DNA of 64,000 nucleotides. It comes from Syngnathus acus (taxonomy: Eukaryota; Chordata; Actinopteri; Syngnathiformes; Syngnathidae). The translations under genes and the position numbers were made by a program. Below the pieces are notes generated by a model. The model had not been told where the DNA came from, searched no databases, and saw only the letters and a list, made by a program, of their open reading frames with translations. The stretch covers positions 801,967 through 865,966 of the forward strand of contig NC_051091.1 of the NCBI RefSeq assembly GCF_901709675.1, written 5' to 3'. Shown piece by piece: positions 1 through 47,636 of this stretch (positions are counted from its first letter, which is position 1; every line of letters begins with the position of its first letter).

Positions 1-74
1 GGGATCTCGAAGATTTGAGCCCTTTCGACCTCATAGTTTGACATTTTAAGACCTTGTCAATTCTCCAATTCACA

Positions 75-28776
<28,702 letters not shown>

Positions 28777-29844
28777 GCTGAACGTGACCCGAGCTTGTGT
28801 GCGTGCGTGCGTGCGTGCGTGCATTGCAACCAAAGTCCAAACCAGACAAGGAAGACTATCAGGGCGAGGACCTGATGCCAAGGCCAAACAAAATGCAGTT
28901 TTGTATGCGAAATTCAGAAGGAAAAATGGGAGGAAAACTGTCGCCCCAAGCTTAAGGGACAAGAGAGTGCACCCCGGAACATCCATTTCACCCAGGACTC
29001 AAATTTAGTTCACTTTCTGGATCACTGCCACAAAGGAGGCGCCGACATGAACCGTTTTCTTACAAGAAAGGTCAACTAGAGTCCCCCCCAAAAAATAAAG
29101 AGAACCCACCCACCCACCTTCATATGCCAGAGAGTCTGACATCTTTGCTCAGCACATGTAGCGACATCATGACGTGTGTTGACAGAGCGAGCCTTGGCGG
29201 GAAGTTCAGGTCTCACTGTGTACTGTAAATGCATGCTCATATTTCTCCATTTGCATGCCTTAATGGTTGTTTTTTTTTTTGTTTTTTTAAATATGCGGTA
29301 TATACATATGTACGCATCAGTATGAATACTATTCAATAAGTACCTCATTGTTTGCCTCATTCAGCAGGGGGAAGATCTCATGTAGTATATTTGTGTGCGT
29401 GTGTAAATGACGCAAAAGATGCCTCTCGTCACAGCACTGACATTCAAATGTGATGCCTTGAGATACAAATTGCATTTGTTTCGTGAGGGCAATCGTAACT
29501 TCTTTACCCAGAATTTGTGCAAAGTAAATGGAATGTAGAGATTTGAACAGTTTGTGCGTGATGATTAATTAACTGCGGTTCCTTCCAAACGACAAAGACT
29601 TTCACAATCACCGAGTGACTTAGTGAGATGCAGTAATATTAGTCTTTTCCTACGGATGATAAACAATATATGCCTCCGGCCGGGTATTGTTCTATTGTTT
29701 GTCCAAAAGTGTTGCTTCACTGTTTGTGTTCAATAAGCTATTGCTTAAGATGCGCGTTTCAGGTCGTTTCACATTATGTGTTCGCTAGCATTAAGCCAAC
29801 AACATGAAAGCAAACAATCAGAGGACAACTCGTATCTCCAAATC

Positions 29845-30150
29845 AGCTCAGTGGCCTAGTGGTAGAGTGTCCGCCCTGAGACGGGAAGGTTGTGGGTTCA
29901 AACCCAAAGACTCTAAAAATGGGACCCATTGCCTCCCTGCTTGGCACTCAGCATGAAGGGTTGGAATTGGGGGGTTAGATCACCAAATGATTCCCGAGCG
30001 CGGCACCGCTGCTGCTCACTGCTCCCCTCTCCCCCAGGGGATGGATCCGAATCACACGGGGATGGGTTCAATGCAGAGGACAAATCCCACCACACCCAGA
30101 TGTGTGCGTGTGACCATCATTGGGACTTTAAAAAAAAAATAAAAAAGACC
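29845..30150 (+). mobile_element. tRNA-derived SINE, plus orientation
   Basis: Same family as 19535-19846: A-box-like TGGCCTAGTGG, B-box-like GGTTCAAACCC, shared body and a terminal GGGACTTT followed by an A-rich tail. Compared with the other copy it lacks about 15 bases just after the B box. The 11-bp sequence ACTCGTATCTC occurs at 29828-29838 and again at 30165-30175, a candidate target duplication. Confidence 0.87.
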
Positions 30151-30196
30151 TGCAAGGTGGCTTCACTCGTATCTCAAGGCACCACTATATGATGAA

Positions 30197-30760
30197 AACT
30201 TCCAGGGTTCCTTATTGTATCTCACCCCAACAAAGGTATTGCTTTTGAATGTTACATCATACAAAAAGGGCCAAGGTACATGATGTTAAATGAGAGGCGG
30301 TTCCTTCAGCCTTTTTCGTTGCTCATGTTCAACCCAGCTCCTTTTTTTAAACTTGCAGTGTTCCATTCGCTGAGTGACAGTAAGAACCCTGTCGCTTTTC
30401 TTTTGAATGTGATCTAAGTCAAGAGGGCCACGCTCGCTTTGCATTTTACTTGCAGCCTCTCTCTTTTACGGGTAACCCTGTTAGTCTACTTGCAGGGTTC
30501 CTTTTTGTATGTTGCTTTTGAATGTTGTACAATCCAAGCAGTCACATTTTCCCTTTCCTCTCTAAGTCGACCAATTCTCAACCCAATGGCCCTTTTCAAC
30601 TTCCAGGGCTCCTTATGCTGTGTCACGGGAAGATCCAAATTGCCTTTGAATGTCATCCCACCGAAGTTGAAATCATTTCTTTCTCTCGTCTCACATCACT
30701 TTCTTGGATCTTTCATTTTGAATGTTACCAGACGTCATATCTTAAGGTTGATCGCTTAAA
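30197..30760. repeat. Degenerate repeat cluster
   Basis: At least three diverged copies of a module reading CTTCCAGGGTTCCTTATTG then TTGCTTTTGAATGTTAC occur near 30197, 30493 and 30598, with a partial one near 30705. Family unknown. Confidence 0.45.
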
Positions 30761-33611
30761 AGTCGACACCCCCCCATTTAATGTTTTGTGCTATTAAAAA
30801 ACGAGATAAAAATCAATCCTTTTCAAACTCTCTACCATTAATGTGACAAATGACCTGCGTGACAACATTGGAAAACACAATCTTCTTTGAAAGAAGTCAA
30901 GTATCCATGAAATAAGATGGTTGCACAAGTGTGCACACCCTCATAATGAAACGTCTTCAATGGGAGACGGCATCGAGTTTTGAATATCTTTTTAGATATC
31001 ACAACGACCTGTCGTTTGAACCAGGGTGCGTAGACATTTTTCCTCCACTCTATTGCTTTTGTTTTTCTGTTCATTTGTACTCATCCATCCATCCATCCAT
31101 CCACCCATCCCTGCCTGGAGGGACAATGTTGGGGAGTGGACTCCTTTGGTGTTGTGGGGCTGTTGAACTGTTTCCGTATCTGTGTTCTTGTTGCAGACGT
31201 CTTCTCAAAGCACAATACCACCACTATGTATGTAGAGCTAATGTAAAAGAAAATGTACTCTTCTTCTTCTTCTTCTTCTTCTGGATATATGTCATATGAT
31301 TACTATCGTGCCGATCTGACTGTTTTCTTTTGCATTTCATACGAAACGCGCTTACACATCGCCTGATAATCCTGTCTCCATCTACCAGGCAATGGGCTGT
31401 TTTATTGACTTACGTAGCCCTGCATAAATAAAATGTAAATATCATTTTGGAAAATGGCTATTCTGAGATTGTATTTTTAATCGGAATGAATCTTTGAGCT
31501 TGTTTGTCAACCGGCTCGGAGGGATGAATATGAATTATGGCTGCTTAAGCCGAGCACAGAAATGCCAACAATCGGGACAAATTTGAGATTTTTTCTCCCT
31601 TGCCAAAGGCCCACTTGTTGAATGTCTCTGAAAGAATAACCAGTCGTGTTATTAATCCTCATTCATCTGCTTGGTTTTGGTGTTGCCGGACACAAACAGA
31701 AGAGCAACACTCCCAAAACCATCATCCGAATAATATTCAATATCTCAAGTCGAGGCAAAATGTGTTTTGTTTTCAAGGCTTATGTGACTTATTTGCTAGC
31801 AACATCTAGTCGCTAAAAATGTGTGACTGCTTTTTAAAAGCTACGAATTTGCAGTGAACTTGTTGCGTAATACTTCTCATGACTCTTTGACTGTAATAAA
31901 AATGACAAGGAGCTACCGCAATGCAGTCACCAGATAAGATGACAGTTAAGCTAGTTTCTTCCATTTCTACTCCAATCCTCAAATCAGCAAGTTATCTTTT
32001 CGTTCCGTGCCATCTTTGTAAAATGAAATCCCTATCGGCGATATGAGAGTAGCAGGGCAAGAGTCAGCCATTATCTATCTCCATCTCTCTCTTCTTATCT
32101 TCACGCAGCTTTGATCCAGGCGAGCCAAACATTTGGAAACGCAATTACAGCTTCAGCTGCTCTGCCACAAGACTGTGCAGATGAGAAATATGCGACCCAA
32201 AAAAATGGGATGGGAGGCGTGATGGGTTATCAAGCTTGTCCAGCAGCAGCCACATATTCTGGATGACTTCTGCTGGATTGTCACGTGCATCCAGCTCTGC
32301 CGAGCAGCTCTATTGTGAATATTATTTGCCAACATTATCTTCTCAAGCTTGTTTTCTCATACGCACAAATTATTGCCAATTTAAAATATTGCCTGATTTT
32401 AAAAACATTCTTAACTGTTATAAAAGTAAATAAAACGGTGTCATACAATGAAAATGAAATCAAACCTACACGTAAGTCGATGTTTTTGGTGTGACATTTG
32501 TATGACTATAGAATGGAAGGTGAACAGTAGCAAGTATAGTCAGCAGTTTTTCATGTTTAAAACAACAATTCCTGTCTTCACGGCAAACAAATCCATTTGA
32601 CGCTCCCTAGCAATTTTCTAATTGCCTATAGAAGCCACAAGGTGGCGGTAAAGCACTACTTTTGTCGAAATGACATCCTCGTGAGGATAAGCAGTTCGGA
32701 AAATGGATGTATGGATGGACAGATGGATGGATGGATGGGGTTAGATAAGTGGGTGGGTGGATGGGTGGATGGACAAACGGACGGATGGATGAATATGCCA
32801 CATGAGTTCACTCTCCAAGATCTCAGTTGTTATGCATGCCAAAGGTTTGAATTCCCAAGTTGTAGTGGGTTTTTCTTTGTGAATTTTGAGGTCATTTTTT
32901 TTCAGAAAAGTATCCAAAATGTGCTTCAAGTTTCAGTAGCGGGCTCTCGGGACAGAAGTCCTACGGAAGAAGCTCGCTTGCATCCTGCAAGATGGCCGCA
33001 CAATTATTTATAAATAGTCTCTGCTGTGACTGTGCACACAAAGTATATTTTGGGCTAAATTGCAACAAAATCATGATCCTTTGGTGACATTTTTGTTGGT
33101 GGTCTGCCATGAGATTTTGCTAATGTCACATACGTGCATTGGCTTCAGAATGTTTGGGAACAGCTGACCCAGAAGCCTCCCGCCGCTGATGGGCTTCTGC
33201 TTACTTGTTTGTTCACCCGGGAAGCACAATAATCATCTCTGTGCAGATGGAGCCTCATGCAGTAACACACCTAAATGAGGTCATATCCATGTGTCACACA
33301 GGACGTACCGCATTGCAAGATAGCCAGACAGCTAAGAATAAAAATCATAATACAGTACACATCAAATGTAGACATTGGCGTCTCTTCATCTTTTAACGGT
33401 TTCGTATTCCTTGCCCGTTGTCAGACAGTTTCCGCCTTTTTTTTGCGCAAACACATGGAGGGAGAGTTTTAATGCAATTTACAGCCTCAGGGCAGAGACG
33501 AGCCTGAGAGTGAGTGGCCGTGGAATAGGAACAGACGACAACCTTTGCAAAGCTTTGCCTGAAGCGCACACTTTCTTTTTTATGATAAGTGAGGCTGAAT
33601 TGAGACACTGC

Positions 33612-33859
33612 AAGTCCTGTCTGCCCCTCACTCCCGTCGGATCGTTGGTGTCTTCTCGTCTCACGTCTTGGTCGGTCAGTTCCGTTTCTGTTATCTAGTC
33701 TGTCGGTCAGTCCTGTTGTTGGTTTTGTTCGGAAGTTATGTTAGTTTGCTGGTTCTGTTGGTTTGTCCCCTCATCCTCCCTTCCAACTAGCTTTTCCCTC
33801 AATAAACCAAGCTGGGCCAAGCTGCATTTGATCGCCCTGCTCCATTCCGATCCGTGACA
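33612..33859 (+). mobile_element. 5'-truncated gypsy-like LTR fragment
   Basis: Matches the 3' two thirds of the LTR at 2727 (GTCCTGTCTGCCCCTCACTC, GTCTGTCGGTCAGTCC, CAATAAACCAAGC) and ends in CCGTGACA. The TGTCACG start is missing, so it is a relic. Confidence 0.75.
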
Positions 33860-34482
33860 GACAGCTGATTTTAAGGTTGATGTATTGTCCTCTGCAATAA
33901 GTTAATTAAAAATGCTCCACTCCAAGAGTTGGGATTAACATAACGCAGGCCCCGGTCTGACTGACATATCTATAATGGAGTCAACCTTGCTATTAAAAGG
34001 AGACAGGACAATGTCACTGCACATTGTGACCAACGTGACAGTTTGGTTTCCAGCTCCTTACTCAAAGTGATTGGCGCAGACGTAGAAATGCATTCATCAG
34101 TGCAGACCTCAGCAGTGGTGCCTTTTAAAAAAAAAATTGAATGCAAATTCAGCAACTCAGTGAGATGAGACTCAGATTCGCAACATGTACACAATTCACT
34201 GAGGGCTGGACAAAAGCTGCATAAAAAAGAACTGTAGAGAGACTGTTCTTACATTAAAGTCTTTTTAACAGGTACTGCTTTTTTTCTTTTGCTTTTCTGA
34301 CAATCCCCAGTCCAGGATTTGCTTGCATATGTGTGTCCACAGAAAATTGTAATTTTAAAAGTATAATAGAAGCAAATGTCTTTTCTGAAATGAATGACAT
34401 CGTCCACCTATCACTTAAGCCTGCAGTACCGCAAACTTCCATCATAAGCGCTGTAACAATGTAAACACAAGTTCTCGCTCTC

Positions 34483-34492
34483 TCTCGCGATA
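34483..34492 (+). promoter_or_regulatory. TCTCGCGA-type promoter motif upstream of smarcd1
   Basis: TCTCGCGATA lies 45-54 bases before the smarcd1 ATG. It resembles the TCTCGCGAGA element found in many TATA-less vertebrate housekeeping promoters. No TATA box is visible nearby, which fits. Confidence 0.45.
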
Positions 34493-34536
34493 CCTCAGTG
34501 CCTGGCTCTACCGGCGCCCACACAGTCGGAGAAGAG

Positions 34537-41444
<6,908 letters not shown>

Positions 41445-42214
41445 ACTAATTGATTTTAGGATGGTCATGTAGGATGCTGACTTTTACGACCACACATTTT
41501 GTTTCTTTTTTGAACACAAATTTTCCATTTAACTTTCTTTTTCCCCATGTCTTAACCTCCAAACATTCCTGTCCTCATGACATAACGCACCAAAGTAAAA
41601 AAAACGTATCCAAAAGAACAAACACAAATAATTTTTTAAAGAAACACTCGGCCCATTGGGTTCCTCGTTGTAACCAACCACAACATCACGTAGTCAACCT
41701 GTTGATTTGTCCAGCTGCCAAGTAGTCCTAACTTTGTTCTTCATTATCTTTTTTTTATGAATTATGTCTAATATCAATGCTTGTCTTGTTAGCTAGTACA
41801 AATGATGACCAAGGAAGTAGCTGATTAGCAGTACTTTTAGCCCGGATAGGTTTTGTACATACTGAGCAGAAGACTGATGTGAAGTACCCCTTTATCCAAT
41901 CAGATGTTTGTTTTTTCAATGCTCAGATAGATGCTGTCTTTAATAAGAAAAAACAACAGTCAGCGGCAATTATTAGAGTGCATCAACGCCACAAATATGT
42001 TGATTGATGTGTTGAAATGATACAATTGGGGATGTGTGGCGTGATCGCTGAAGTAATTATTAGATTTTTTTGATGGACCAAAACTATTTTTCTGTATGTT
42101 CTTACGTCATAATAAAGGATATGTAAATCTTAGTGCTACTTCTCGACATCCATTTTGGCAGTAGCTGCACATGTAGTGATTTGCGAAAACATACGTTTTA
42201 CAATATGGGGAGAA
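41445..42214. other. smarcd1 3' UTR and start of the gpd1 upstream region
   Basis: AT-rich with no coding signal. The smarcd1 3' UTR ends after AATAAA at 42111, so it and the gpd1 CRE array lie only about 100 bases apart. Confidence 0.6.
42111..42116 (+). terminator. smarcd1: smarcd1 polyadenylation signal
   Basis: AATAAA 667 bases after the smarcd1 stop, the last one before the gpd1 promoter. Confidence 0.6.
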
Positions 42215-42288
42215 TGACGTCATGACGACACGAACGTGACGTCATGACGACACGAACGTGACGTCATGACGACACGAACGTGACGTCA
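42215..42288 (+). promoter_or_regulatory. Array of four perfect CRE sites (TGACGTCA) upstream of gpd1
   Basis: TGACGTCA occurs at 42215-42222, 42237-42244, 42259-42266 and 42281-42288, exactly 22 bases apart, within an almost perfect tandem repeat whose linker reads TGACGACACGAACG. The full palindrome is the consensus CREB/ATF site. The last site is 143 bases from the gpd1 ATG. A further ACGTCA half-site follows at about 42321. 22 bp is close to two helical turns, so all sites face the same side of the DNA. Confidence 0.85.
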
Positions 42289-42368
42289 TTCAAGAGCAAC
42301 CCCATAGACTACCGCGCATTACGTCATCACAACGAAGGCGGGACCAGGCGGGCGGGTGGCGCGCGCGC

Positions 42369-42390
42369 GGGCACGTGCCCGCTATTAATA
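42369..42390 (+). promoter_or_regulatory. gpd1 core promoter: CACGTG palindrome and TATA-like box
   Basis: GGGCACGTGCCC (42369-42380) is a 12-bp palindrome centred on the E-box CACGTG, a site for USF, MYC/MAX or ChREBP/MLX type factors. TATTAATA follows at 42383-42390, about 40 bases before the ATG, so transcription probably starts just before the ATG. Confidence 0.6.
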
Positions 42391-42430
42391 CAGGCAGCGC
42401 GCTTCGTTCATCCCCGGTGGAAAGGCAACG

Positions 42431-45400
42431 ATGGCAGCTCCCAAGAAAGTGTGCGTGGTGGGCTCCGGAAACTGGTAACTTAAGTTCGCAACTTCTGTCA
42501 TGCAAAGTTTGCTTCTGTGCGAATGGAGATTTTGCTGAAAACTAAAACTGCTTAGTGTGTGTGTGTTTTTTTTTTTTTTTTTTTTTGTCCCAAGTTCATG
42601 CGCGCTAGTTGACATGAATAGGGTCCGTTTTATCTTTGGCCATTTTTCATAATGAAAAATAAAGGTTGACCGATGGGATGGATATTTTGCCATGTAGAGC
42701 TTCTACTTTGGGGGGCCCCTTTGACATTTGAAGTGCAGCACTGTGTGTTCTGCTGCTTGTCTTAAGTTACAAAGGCATTTTTGACAAGCAACATGTATCG
42801 CCCTTTTGTCACCTGGCAAGCTTGGGGAAGGGGGAGGGGCTTAAAAAGGAATATATTCCTTAGTAAACAAAACTGCCATAAGAACAGGTTTTCTCCAAAC
42901 GATTGAACAATGCTCTATCTACGACGTTAAAAAAAAAAGACTTATAGTTATGGAATTTCTTATTGCAAGCTAAACTTACTAATAAACACAAATGTAGTCT
43001 AAATAACTAATAATAGCTGATTTTTAAGGATAAAATGCTAGGGAAATGCTCTTAAATAATACCTGGCAGAACCAATGTCTTGGCAAATACCAACAAGCAT
43101 ATTGGGTTTTAAGTTCTATGAGTCACGTTTTTATGTGTGACTAAGTCTTCAGTCATACTAAAACTATGTCGATGCTTTTCTTATGTAAACATACTGTACA
43201 TGCTGCCATAATAACAAAGCACCCAAAACACGCAGCAACCTTTCCACTCACATTTTGACATGCTGACTTTGTAAAGTAAGGAACCCACCACTAAATAATG
43301 TAACCATATTATATTTGTACAAACACACAGATCTCAAAAGATATACTTGAGTGTTTAAAAAATTGGCCATATCGTATTTGTACAAATACACAGTTCACAA
43401 AAGAAGTGCTAAAGTAATCCATAGGTTTGTCCGCTAGCAGTTAAAAATGAAAAGAATTGTCTTAAAATGGATAAAACGTTTTATTAATTGTTGGATATGT
43501 GCTCCATAAACGCACATAATTGACAAACGGCGACCTCCATCGTGTGTCCCCAGGGGCTCGGCCATCGCCAAGATCGTAGGAGCCAATGCGGGCGCCAACG
43601 CCAAGTTTGACAGCGTGGTCAACATGTGGGTGTTTGAGGAAATGGTGGATGGACGCAAACTCACCGAAATCATTAACACGGACCACGAGAATGTCAAGTA
43701 CTTGCGTGGGCACAAGCTCCCTCCCAACGTGGTAAGCCACAAACATATCTTTACAATCAAACTAATACTCTTTTTCATCGAGCAAAGTAGCCCAAACGTT
43801 GGTTTGATTGCACATGTAATTCATACAATTTAAAAGATGACTTTCCACTCCATTTAAAACGGGAAGAATAGCATTTGTTCACTGCCTGCGCTTCTGAAAA
43901 TTAGACCTTACCAAGAAATAGAATAATTCAAATATTGTATTTGTCTTTGTGTGTTTAATCTTTTTAGCACAAGAAAATACAATTTCGTGTCATTTCACAC
44001 TTTCGTCATGTCCGATGATTTTCCCCTCAATCGGCTTGACGTGCTCGTCATTGCGGTTAGGTGGCTGTTCCGGACCTGGTGGAGTCTGTGAAGGGAGCCG
44101 ACATCCTGTTGTTTGTGGTTCCACACCAGTTCATCATCCGTGTGTGCGACACCATCAAGGGCCACATCAAGAAGGACGCTCACGGCGTGTCGCTCATTAA
44201 GGTACCCCTTCTCAACGTCTCCGCTGAAGTACGTCTTTGTGCTGACTGTGCAAGTGTCTAGGGCGTGGACGCCAGTCCGGAGGGTCTGAAACTCATCTCC
44301 GAGGTCATCCGAGGGAAGCTGGGCATCGGGATGTCGGTCCTGATGGGAGCAAACATTGCCAGCGAGGTGGCAGAAGACAAGTTTTGTGAGACGACCATAG
44401 GTAGAGCACCGCATTTTGACAAATATAAATGGAATTAAGTATTAATTGATTCATTTTGACACTTTTTTTACAATCAGACTTCTCACTAAATATTTTTTTT
44501 TACTAGCAAAACGTTCCGTGTCAAAAAATCTAAAATTGCGAACTTAATCGTCATGTTTTTTTGGGGGGGGGGCGTAGGATGCAAAGACAAAGCACACGGG
44601 CCCATCTTGAAGGAGCTGATGCAGACTGCCAACTTCCGTGTGACTGTGGTCCAAGAGTCTGATGTGGTGGAGATCTGCGGGGCACTCAAGGTCTGTCCAC
44701 TTTCAAGAAGTTGGAGAAAGGGACTAACGTTGTGGAGCTAAATCAATACGACAAAAGAACCACATCAGATGGGCCGCACTTTCTCCACCCTGGTTTAGTC
44801 CATCTTTGCAACAAGACAATGAAGTGGTAAGAATGGACAGCATCATCTCTGGTTTCTGCAGAACATTGTCGCGGTGGGAGCGGGCTTCTGCGACGGTCTG
44901 GGTTTCGGCGATAACACCAAGGCGGCCGTGATCCGTTTGGGCCTAATGGAGATGATCGCCTTTGCAAAGCTCTTCTGCTCCAGCGGGACCGTCTCGCCCA
45001 GCACGTTCTTGGAGAGCTGCGGGGTCGCAGACCTCATCACCACCTGCTACGGCGGCCGCAACCGTAAGATCGGCCAAGAGTTTGCCAAAACGGGAAAAGT
45101 AAGGAGAGCGCTTTGTTTCCCCTCCATTTGAGTCTCTTGTTGGTCTAAACGTGAAGAAACTTTGTCTTCAGACCATTGAGCAGTTGGAGAATGAGCTATT
45201 GAATGGTCAGAAGCTTCAAGGTCCGGCCACTGCAACTGAAGTCCATCAAATCTTGAAGCAGAAAAACATGGTGGAAAAGTGAGTCCCTTAGTTTTCCAGG
45301 CATTTGAATTCAATATTAGACCAAGGATCCTCATCGGTAGTGCAGGAGGATCTCCATTCACCTGTGACTAACAGATGAATGCTAAGGTGTGTCAGTCCTG

Positions 45401-45586
45401 TGATTGACAGGTGATCAGTACTCGAGGGATGGCAACCATTGATTTCTCTGTCGTCCATCTCTGATTCTCACGGCTCTCGCTTTGTGCAGGTTCCCTCTGT
45501 TCACCGCCGTCCACCAGATCTGCTTTGACGGCCATCCGGTTGCAGAGTTCATCAGCTGTCTGCAGAACCACCCTGAGCACATGTGA
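42431..45586 (+). CDS. gpd1: Glycerol-3-phosphate dehydrogenase [NAD+], cytosolic, 8 exons
   Basis: Reduces dihydroxyacetone phosphate to sn-glycerol 3-phosphate with NADH in the cytosol, linking glycolysis to lipid synthesis and the glycerophosphate shuttle. Exons: 42431-42474, 43554-43731, 44061-44201, 44262-44400, 44578-44690, 44862-45098, 45172-45278, 45490-45586; phases agree, 351 aa (human GPD1 349). Seen: Rossmann NAD motif GSGNWG at 11-16, MWVFEE, the SLIKG lysine region, [11 protein letters not shown], the active-site segment [29 protein letters not shown] and the C-terminus QNHPEHM. GCKD after TTI and GLGFGDN favour GPD1 over GPD1L. Fish carry several gpd1 copies; which one this is cannot be told. 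Confidence 0.97.
42475..43553 (+). other. gpd1: gpd1 intron 1
   Basis: 1.1 kb, AT-rich, with a T-run at 42568-42585 and two diverged copies of a short TATTTGTACAAA-containing module near 43310 and 43375. No gene is seen. Confidence 0.6.
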
Positions 45587-45897
45587 CGGTCCATTTAAGA
45601 CTTTGCTTGCCGAGATGCCGTCGTACGGTAGCTGAGCCGGATGGTGAGCGTTTTGGAGTCTCTCGCCAGCTCCTCCTGTTCTTCTATCGGCTCTTATCAC
45701 GTTACGCAACGCTGTGGCCTTTCACGGAGTCGAAAAGGCGCCAGCAAGCCACGTCGTTGCATAAATCGTCCAAAGAATCACCCACCGCTGGTGCATAAAC
45801 GCAATGCACACTTGCACAAAGTGGAAAGTTGACACAAGGCCCATTCATACGTTTCTGCGCTGCCTTCGTCTGTCCTTGATTTGATTACTTCTTGGGG

Positions 45898-45903
45898 AAT
45901 AAA
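45898..45903 (+). terminator. gpd1: gpd1 polyadenylation signal
   Basis: AATAAA 312 bases after the gpd1 stop codon. Confidence 0.65.
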
Positions 45904-47636
45904 CCACATCAACGTCGGAGTCGTGTTGTTACTGAGCCTTCCTTCGCTTGCTGGCAGGCAACCTTGCTGTAACCTGACCTGGGAAGAGTGGAGGCTTTGG
46001 TTTGCCACTCTATAAACTGTTCACCTTTACCATTTGACACAGGGCAGGGGATGTCCGCCTTCCAGCGCTCAAGTTAGAGGTTTGCATCCGATTTGGAGTT
46101 TGCCTCTTCTACACACGTTTGCGTGGCTTTCTTCTTCATTCCAAAACAAGCATGTCAGGTTCACTAAAGACTCTAAATTAGGCCGAGTGTTGTCTTGAAT
46201 AGGACATCTGCACGTTCCTGCGTTTGGTCCAGGGTGTTCCTCACTGCTGGAATGTACTTGGGTTCTTCCGAGATTGTTCATACTGAGAGTGGATACCTGT
46301 TTATGTGCCCTTAGATGTGAGTGTGGATGGTCATTTTTGATTTCATGGCAATTGGCTGGTGACCAGACCAGGTACCCCAATCATCCAAAATCACATTTTA
46401 CAGGTGACCAGTCCAGGATGCTACCCATGACCACCCACAATGAGGACAAGCGTGATCGAGAAGTCAGAGTCCAAAGCATCCGTGTGACTTTTCATGATCT
46501 TGGAAGGGACACGGTGGTTTGAGCATCCCAACTCTCTGAAGAAGCGGTGTTACCTAACCTTACATTTTAGCTTCGAACTGGATTCGCTCTTTAAGAATCC
46601 TTTGCATAGTTTTTGAGTCAACTGCCTTAGCAAGATTTCTAATTATATCCCCTGCATGCAGAGGGCTAAATGTCCATCTAAAATTAGACGGACTGCAGCT
46701 CCATCGTTTTAATAGCCTACGTAAATAGTGTTGCGATCCAGTAAGTACTCCAACGTGAGACTCGTCAACCCTCCTTTTCGTGTTGAAATACGTCAATGTC
46801 TCCCCTCGAGGCGCTGCTTTTGGAACGTTGCAGGTGTAAAAGAGTCAACGCAAGCCTTGACTTGTTAGGTGCGTCATCTCTGCAGCTTTCTTTGCTTTTC
46901 TCTTTTGCTGCAACAAAACGAGTGGCCGCTTGGCTGTGATGTCGTGCCACAAACAGGAGCGCATCCTTCTCCACGTTCCACGTCCAAGTCTTTGTTCGAC
47001 CCCATATGATGGGCGTCATAATGCACATCATAGAAATCATTGTGTGGTGGTCAAATAAATAACAATCATAAATCCCCGGAGGATGTCATGAGAGTCATGT
47101 CAATTCCGTTTCACATCTTTAGAGGAGCAAAGTGTCAAGCTCACCGAGCACACCGAAAGCGGGGCCTTCCAACTAATCTGCATCAAATCAATCATCCACA
47201 TCGAGCCGCGTTTGTTAAGATGCAATTGAAATTGAGCGAGCGAGTGTAGAGCTGTACTTGATGTCGAAATGTTTACTACTCGTGTTTGACTCGCAATGCA
47301 ACTTGACTCTTGAAATAGTTTGGGGTGAATGTCAACAGTAATAGAAAAATAGTTTGTATGGCGGAATTCTTCCACATTGACATCCGTTTTATGATGGAAA
47401 ACCTACCCGGAAAAAGCACTCCTGTCGTCAACGTGAAGGCGTGAACTTCATTATCATCCTCGCGCTCGCTCGCTCGCTCGCTCACGCACGCACACACCGT
47501 CGGAGGAAGGAAGGGAGGAAGGAAGGAAGGAAGAAGGCGCTTGAACACGTTTCAAATCTTATTTGTCATCACTTGAACAAGAGTAGATTTCTCATTTGTC
47601 TTTGCTTTGGTGGCCGGCCAAAGACTCGAAGCGACA
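45904..47636. other. Intergenic region and cers5 promoter
   Basis: No gene recognised. In human COX14 lies in the corresponding position after GPD1; it is absent here. Close to cers5 there is a GCTC run (47461-47482) and a GGAA-rich run (47505-47535), probably in the promoter or leader. Confidence 0.6.

Larger units (their letters stand above)
28777..34536. other. asic1 3' UTR and intergenic region before smarcd1
   Basis: 5.8 kb. The asic1 3' UTR probably ends after AATAAA at 29094-29099; other AATAAA motifs occur farther on (for example near 31428). The rest holds a SINE (29845), a degenerate repeat cluster (30197-30760), ATCC and ATGG simple repeats (31080, 32703-32800) and a truncated LTR (33612). 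I see no coding gene; the short ORFs here have no recognisable protein features. Confidence 0.6.

Noticed and set aside
29851-29905. tRNA gene suggested by A-box and B-box sequences
   Set aside because: The head belongs to a dispersed SINE with a non-tRNA body, and no complete cloverleaf is evident.
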